Part shown: positions 23,253 through 27,435 of the stretch, one piece after another
Layout: each line of letters starts with the position of its first letter
Numbering within the stretch: the stretch's first letter is position 1
Assembly (NCBI GenBank): GCA_900128585.1
Contig: LT642261.1
Span: 1 to 27,435 of the forward strand
Direction: 5' to 3'
Source: Stramenopiles sp. TOSAG23-3
Lineage: Eukaryota; Sar
Length of the DNA stretch: 27,435 bases
Made by a program: the position numbers and the translations under genes
The notes under the pieces: generated by a model
The model's input: the letters and a program-made list of their open reading frames with translations, nothing else
What the model was told of the DNA's origin: nothing
Database searches by the model: none

Positions 23253-26200
23253 TCAAGCCTTATTATCACCCGCCCAGCTGTTCTTTGGACCGCTTTGGGC
23301 GCTGGGTGATTTAAATTTCGCATTTCCCGAAAGGAACTTTGCGATGAGCTTTGGGTCTTTTGGGTAAGAGAGGATCACTTGCTTGCAGTTCGTGTTAACC
23401 ACTGGTTGTGCAAATGTTGCAATCTGTCGACGGGAATGCTCTGTCGCGGCTTGCTCCAGCTCTTCGATTCGAGCGTACAGATTGTCAACGTGTTCATCTT
23501 GCTTCTTTCCCAACGGGTCGCCGAGCTCCTTCAGGAATGTTTTAAGCTCATCCTTTTGCATGGGTTTGAAGCAAATGGAGGTAGGGCTGTTCTTGGAGAA
23601 TACCGCTTCGTTGGCTTTAATCCCAGCAATGTCCTGGTTGTGCTGCCAGACATCGTCCCAGTAAGTGTACCACATGGCGAAGAGCGGGGAAGAATTGTAG
23701 AACCCAACCAGGTTGAACAAACAGTCGAGACCTTGCTTGTGTTTCGTAGGAATGCTCTTAACCGCAGGATTTTGCTCCGATTTCTGAAGGTACGCGTGCA
23801 GGTTTTGGCGGGAGATGACGTCGTTGTTGTAGACCCAGTACCAAAATCCCCACCCAAGTGTCCATTGGGTCATCACACGCTCGCTCTTCAGCTTCACCTT
23901 GAATTGGGCCTGCTCTTGCAAGTGCATTTGGATTCCTTGCTCCATACTTTGTTTGTTGTTTCGGTTATTGCACAGCTCGTTAAATCGTGGGGTCCGATCG
24001 AATGTGTTCGTAACGCCCATTGCGTCGCCCCCGAACGTAAAGGATCCTTTGTGGTGGGAACCATCGCTTCCTCTGCCAACACCGTCATTGTATTTCATGG
24101 ATACGTTGAAGCCTTGCTCAAACGGGCTGTCACCAAAGTCGCCCCTCACGGCCACCTTTCCGTTCTCGTACGTCCATTGGATAGTGATGGTTTTATACTT
24201 TGTCTTGCCGTCGCTGTCTTTTCCGTCCGGTACCTGCTTTTTTTCTGTGCGGTGCTGGACCAAGTAGAACAGCTGCGGGGATTTCGCCATCCCGCGCAGC
24301 ATCAACCGGACCTGTTTCATGTCTTGGACCTTCGGGGCCATGTTCATTTGATACAACTCCCTGATGCGCCCGTACTTGTCTGTCCAGGGGAATATTTCTC
24401 CCCAGTCTTTGCCGGCCCCATCCCAGTAGAACTTCACGCTAAACGGGTACGGTTCAATTTCTAACCGTCCAAATTTTGTGGCGGAGTTCATTTCGCCGTC
24501 CTTGCATATGCTGACCCCGGGCACCGTCTGCCACTGGTCCGTGCAATAGCAGTCTACACCCTCCAAGACATCTTGCAAGTAATTTCGGAAATTCAGCTCG
24601 TCCTGCGACAGTGGCATCAACGATTTTTCGAACGCAATGCGCCCACGGTGGTGCAACGTGTCCAACATTTCCTCCAGGCGGGTCTGGGGGAATGGGATCT
24701 GCACCCCGTTCGGGCCTATGATGCTGTCTCTTCTCTTCTTGGCGCCCGCTTTGCCCTCTACGTCGTCGTAGGCCTTCAGCGCAGGGTCCGTTGCGAACAG
24801 ATTGTCCCAAAACGGCTTCCAGAGGCGCCTCCTCCGCTCCAGGTTCAAGTCGTAGTGCGGGATCCCTTCGCCCTCGTAAGGGAGCACGCCCCCGGCGGGG
24901 TCTCCGTACTCAAGGGTTCCGTGGAACGCTTTCAGCTTCTTCTTCACGATTGGCAGCTTTTTTACCGTAAAGTACACCATAAAGCCAAAATTTACCGCAT
25001 TTACAATGTTCAAGAGGGCGCCCCAAAGGGCGTCATTGTGTACTAACGAAGAGAAGATCAAAAGCAGTGGCGTCAACACCAGCGTTATTCGTGAGCACAG
25101 GTCCAATTTGTCGTGCGACGCGCTGATAAATGGAGAGGCATAGAATGAGAAGCCTGCAAATAGGGCCATGACCACGGTAGCCCCCACAGACTGACCGATA
25201 TCTGCTCCGATAAATATCACGGGAAGCATCTGAAGAACCTTGAAGCCCATGACCCACAGCTTGTACCCGGCCCACTTCTGCTCGTACCCGCTGTACAAGC
25301 TTACGTAAGGGTTCTCCCCCGCTTGCTTGACGGCAACGGCATACAGCTCGTCCGTGAACTCCTCCGGCTCACCCTCGTTATTGTACCATATGTTCTTCCC
25401 GTGGAGTTTTGCGTACATCTCTTTCTCTTGCACCAGGGCATCGATGGGCGGCTCGTTTGCGTAGGGGTGCTCTGGATCAGACGCATCGATAAATTTTGGC
25501 TTCAAGCTCTCGATCACTTTGTACAGCTTCCATGGCATGGCCACACTGAATATCAAGAAAATGACAACGGCAAGAAAGGCCATCCCACCATAGTTAGGGT
25601 CGTCGCAGTTGCCGATGCTGCATGGGGTAGTCCGCAAAAGGGTAGTCGGGTAGTACTTTTCATGGCCAGCAATCAGTTGCAGACAATTCCGCGTCACAGG
25701 GGCATACAGCGTAGTGCACGCAAGGATGGTTGCTTTGATGGTGTAGAAGGTCATTTTGCCCTTCTCGTTTCGCCGCTTCCAGCTCAGCTTGGCCTTCGCT
25801 TCCCGCGTGGCTGCAAAGCGAATGTCAAGGTTCAGGTCTCGCCTCATAAAGAAAATCAGCATTCCCCACGGGATCAGCGCCGCGATCAAAAAGATAAAAA
25901 ACCACGCCGTGGCCGTGATTGCCTCAATGAACGCAAGGAGTCTCCCAAAACTGACGGACGCAAGCGACGCGAGGTTGCCAAACAGGTACTTGAAGCTGTC
26001 CGGCATGGTTATGTTGTCCACCATGGTGCCAAGGAATTGGAAAAAGTCTCTCACTATTTCCAGCTGCATGACATCAACGAAGCAGGCACCGACCGCCACA
26101 GACGCCGCCCCCATGGTTTTTTTTGCAGTCTCTGCGTCAAAGTTCATCTGCGGAACCGGGATGCTTTGGAATCCCGCGACGACGGCCCCCCCGGCAACCC

Positions 26201-26654
26201 TCGCAGCGTTTGCCACGGCCGCGGCTTGCTCCGAGTTTGCGGCCGCGTTGACGCCCGCGACAACCTGCTGCCCGCCTGAGATTGCGGCGTTGCCTGCAAC
26301 GTTGATGCCCTGTCGAGCTGCGGTTCCTGCTTGCCGTGCTTCGTCTGAGTTAACAGCGGCGTTCATCGCCTGCCCGGCGCGTTGTACGCCGGCGACGGCC
26401 GTTCGCCCACCAGCAACGGCGGCATTACCAGCAACGTTGGCTCCGTTGCGGACGGCAGCGCCCGCCTGCCGGACTTCTTCCGAGTTCGCAGCCGCGTTGA
26501 TGCCCGCGACGACATGCTGTCCGCCAGATACCACGGCGTTTCCTGCCTGTCTGGCGCCTTCCACCGCCGCATTTGCCGCGGCATCAATGGCGTCCGGCGC
26601 GGCGTTGGCGACGTCGATTGCCATTTCCGTCGCTTGCTCGCCTGCTCCTTCCAT
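23253..26654 (-). CDS. Large multi-pass membrane protein with Ala-rich N-terminal repeats
   Basis: This is a 1133-residue protein. Residues about 10-150 are three to four imperfect repeats of 35-45 residues (EARQAGTAARQG, NVAGNAAISGGQ, VVAGVNAAANSE), probably amphipathic helix. Membrane segments follow at about 233-268, 300-322, 353-374, 463-483, 488-508, 513-538 and 543-563, seven to eight in all. A Cys-bearing loop (NCLQLIAGHEKYY, SIGNC) lies after the second. Residues about 570-1133 are non-membrane and probably cytosolic. They hold an unassigned region (QWTYENGKVAVRGDFGDSPF, SHHKGSFTFGGDAMGV), a Trp/Tyr-rich segment (WTLGWGFWYWVYNND) and a short coiled coil near 1055. The YSGYEQKW ... SPFISASHDKLDLCSRI layout recalls TRP-like C-terminal membrane domains of protists, a weak resemblance. 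The ORF runs up to a TTG at 26690; I use the ATG at 26654. Confidence 0.8.
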   Translation of the reverse strand: MEGAGEQATEMAIDVANAAPDAIDAAANAAVEGARQAGNAVVSGGQHVVAGINAAANSEEVRQAGAAVRNGANVAGNAAVAGGRTAVAGVQRAGQAMNAAVNSDEARQAGTAARQGINVAGNAAISGGQQVVAGVNAAANSEQAAAVANAARVAGGAVVAGFQSIPVPQMNFDAETAKKTMGAASVAVGACFVDVMQLEIVRDFFQFLGTMVDNITMPDSFKYLFGNLASLASVSFGRLLAFIEAITATAWFFIFLIAALIPWGMLIFFMRRDLNLDIRFAATREAKAKLSWKRRNEKGKMTFYTIKATILACTTLYAPVTRNCLQLIAGHEKYYPTTLLRTTPCSIGNCDDPNYGGMAFLAVVIFLIFSVAMPWKLYKVIESLKPKFIDASDPEHPYANEPPIDALVQEKEMYAKLHGKNIWYNNEGEPEEFTDELYAVAVKQAGENPYVSLYSGYEQKWAGYKLWVMGFKVLQMLPVIFIGADIGQSVGATVVMALFAGFSFYASPFISASHDKLDLCSRITLVLTPLLLIFSSLVHNDALWGALLNIVNAVNFGFMVYFTVKKLPIVKKKLKAFHGTLEYGDPAGGVLPYEGEGIPHYDLNLERRRRLWKPFWDNLFATDPALKAYDDVEGKAGAKKRRDSIIGPNGVQIPFPQTRLEEMLDTLHHRGRIAFEKSLMPLSQDELNFRNYLQDVLEGVDCYCTDQWQTVPGVSICKDGEMNSATKFGRLEIEPYPFSVKFYWDGAGKDWGEIFPWTDKYGRIRELYQMNMAPKVQDMKQVRLMLRGMAKSPQLFYLVQHRTEKKQVPDGKDSDGKTKYKTITIQWTYENGKVAVRGDFGDSPFEQGFNVSMKYNDGVGRGSDGSHHKGSFTFGGDAMGVTNTFDRTPRFNELCNNRNNKQSMEQGIQMHLQEQAQFKVKLKSERVMTQWTLGWGFWYWVYNNDVISRQNLHAYLQKSEQNPAVKSIPTKHKQGLDCLFNLVGFYNSSPLFAMWYTYWDDVWQHNQDIAGIKANEAVFSKNSPTSICFKPMQKDELKTFLKELGDPLGKKQDEHVDNLYARIEELEQAATEHSRRQIATFAQPVVNTNCKQVILSYPKDPKLIAKFLSGNAKFKSPSAQSGPKNSWAGDNKA

Positions 26655-26673
26655 GATTGTAGTACACTTCTTG

Positions 26674-26682
26674 CTTTTTATA
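26674..26682 (-). promoter_or_regulatory. TATA-like box unusually close to the start of the multi-pass protein gene
   Basis: On the minus strand, TATAAAAAG lies only 20-28 bp before the ATG at 26654. If it acts as a TATA box at the usual distance, transcription would begin almost at the ATG, or translation would start further in. It may also be chance in AT-rich DNA. Confidence 0.25.
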
Positions 26683-27127
26683 ATATCCAACGGATATACT
26701 ATACGAAATCAATCAATTATTAAATAACTATTCGTATGTTAAATGTTACCCCACTCTCCCTTTTTCGTTGTAAAAACAAAAGAAATCATTTCACACCTCT
26801 CATCATCATTATCATTATCAATCGATTTGATTCCCTTGCTCCATTTATTTAGACATCATCCGACGACCGACGACCGACGACCCCCCATTATTATTTTATT
26901 CATTCTTCATTCTTCATTCATTCTTCATCATCATTAGTCATTCATTCTTCTTCATTCTTCATTCATGTTCATCATCATCTCCTCCTCTCCTCTCCTCCTC
27001 CTCCCACAAGATCCACAAATAATATAATAATAAAAAAGAAAGAAGAGAAGAAGAAGAAACAAGAAGGATTAAGAGATTATAGATTAATATATAGATATTA
27101 GACTAACAGAGGGATGATAAAATTTCA

Positions 27128-27152
27128 TTGATCTTTGATCTTTGATCTTTGA
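27128..27152. repeat. Tandem 7-bp repeat (TTGATCT)
   Basis: Three full copies and one partial copy of TTGATCT, followed by GAGGGTTTGTGGG. The unit does not match a known telomere repeat. Confidence 0.8.
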
Positions 27153-27435
27153 GGGTTTGTGGGTTGTATACCATGTAGTATTATTTAATATGGGTTTAGT
27201 ATAGGTTATTTGTTGTTTTTTGGAGAGGCAGAATTTTGTCTTCCTAGTTTAAGGTTTATGAGTTAAGGTATATAATACATTATATTATTTTTAGTCTAGT
27301 AGCTAATAATATGAATAAAAAAAGAACACATTTTAGATTTTTAGTATTTTATAGAATTTAGAATTTTAAATCCTGAACAAAAAAAGAAGAACAAAAGGAT
27401 TCTTAATTTACAGGAAGATAGCAACTGCTGCAGCA

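Larger units (their letters stand above)
26655..27435. other. 5' flank of the multi-pass protein gene, rich in simple repeats
   Basis: From left to right it has a CGACGAC repeat (26861-26881, 7-bp unit, three copies), ATTCTTC/CATCAT pyrimidine-rich repeats (about 26898-26985), a CTCCTC run (about 26980-27005), an A/G-rich run (about 27028-27067) and four TTGATCT units (27128-27152). AT-rich DNA with no recognisable feature continues to the window end. No ORF worth calling is present. Confidence 0.6.

Noticed and set aside
23379-24464. A 361-codon plus-strand ORF, and similar ones at 25323-26279 and 25756-26727
   Set aside because: All are shadows of the multi-pass membrane protein gene. The Ala-rich repeats on the real strand give Ala/Thr/Pro-rich frames on the other.
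1-27435. CRISPR arrays, bacterial operons, phage or viral genes
   Set aside because: No regularly spaced direct repeats with unique spacers, no ribosome-binding-site-led gene trains and no viral hallmark proteins were seen. All recognisable genes are eukaryotic.

Overview
This is nuclear DNA from a eukaryotic protist, probably a microalga or a related single-celled eukaryote. The main evidence is an anaphase-promoting complex subunit (APC8/CDC23), a DEP plus DUF1769 protein, a microsomal cytochrome P450, a DUF229 sulfatase-like type II membrane protein, and secreted LRR/kelch and PSI-domain proteins. Each gene is one long uninterrupted ORF, so introns are rare. Coding DNA is GC-richer and spacers are strongly AT-rich, full of homopolymers, microsatellites and minisatellites. 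A stramenopile-type alga would fit, but the lineage cannot be fixed from this window. I saw no bacterial operon, CRISPR array or viral gene.

Layout. 1-1176: the tail of an unidentified ORF running in from the left edge, a degenerate minisatellite, a tRNA-like inverted-repeat element, then the AT-rich 5' flank of the first gene. 1177-2889 (+): DEP/transmembrane/DUF1769 protein. 3122-7195 (-): 1357-residue secreted LRR-kelch protein. 7627-8979 (-): secreted PSI-like protein. 8980-10449: 1.5 kb spacer with a 33-bp minisatellite. 10450-12975 (+): type I membrane protein with a lysine/glutamate-rich tail. 13383-14933 (-): cytochrome P450. 15587-17404 (+): APC8. 17595-19076 (-): probably acylated EF-hand protein. 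20103-22595 (-): DUF229 protein, flanked by a 175-bp pure pyrimidine run and a 196-bp pure purine run. 23253-26654 (-): 1133-residue multi-pass membrane protein with alanine-rich N-terminal repeats. 26655-27435: simple-sequence-rich spacer.

The genes do not form an obvious pathway, and eukaryotic neighbours need not be functionally linked. Six of the nine have a signal peptide or membrane segments that point to the secretory route or cell surface (LRR-kelch, PSI, type I protein, P450, DUF229, multi-pass protein). A seventh (EF-hand) looks lipid-anchored, and an eighth (DEP-DUF1769) is probably membrane-associated. APC8 is the only clear soluble housekeeping protein. The least familiar parts are the architectures: DEP+TM+DUF1769, about 14 kelch units behind an LRR domain, and the alanine-repeat multi-pass protein. 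The spacers hold the other oddities.

Several ORFs open with a non-ATG codon when extended fully. Starts here are the first sensible ATG, and each choice is explained in its entry.
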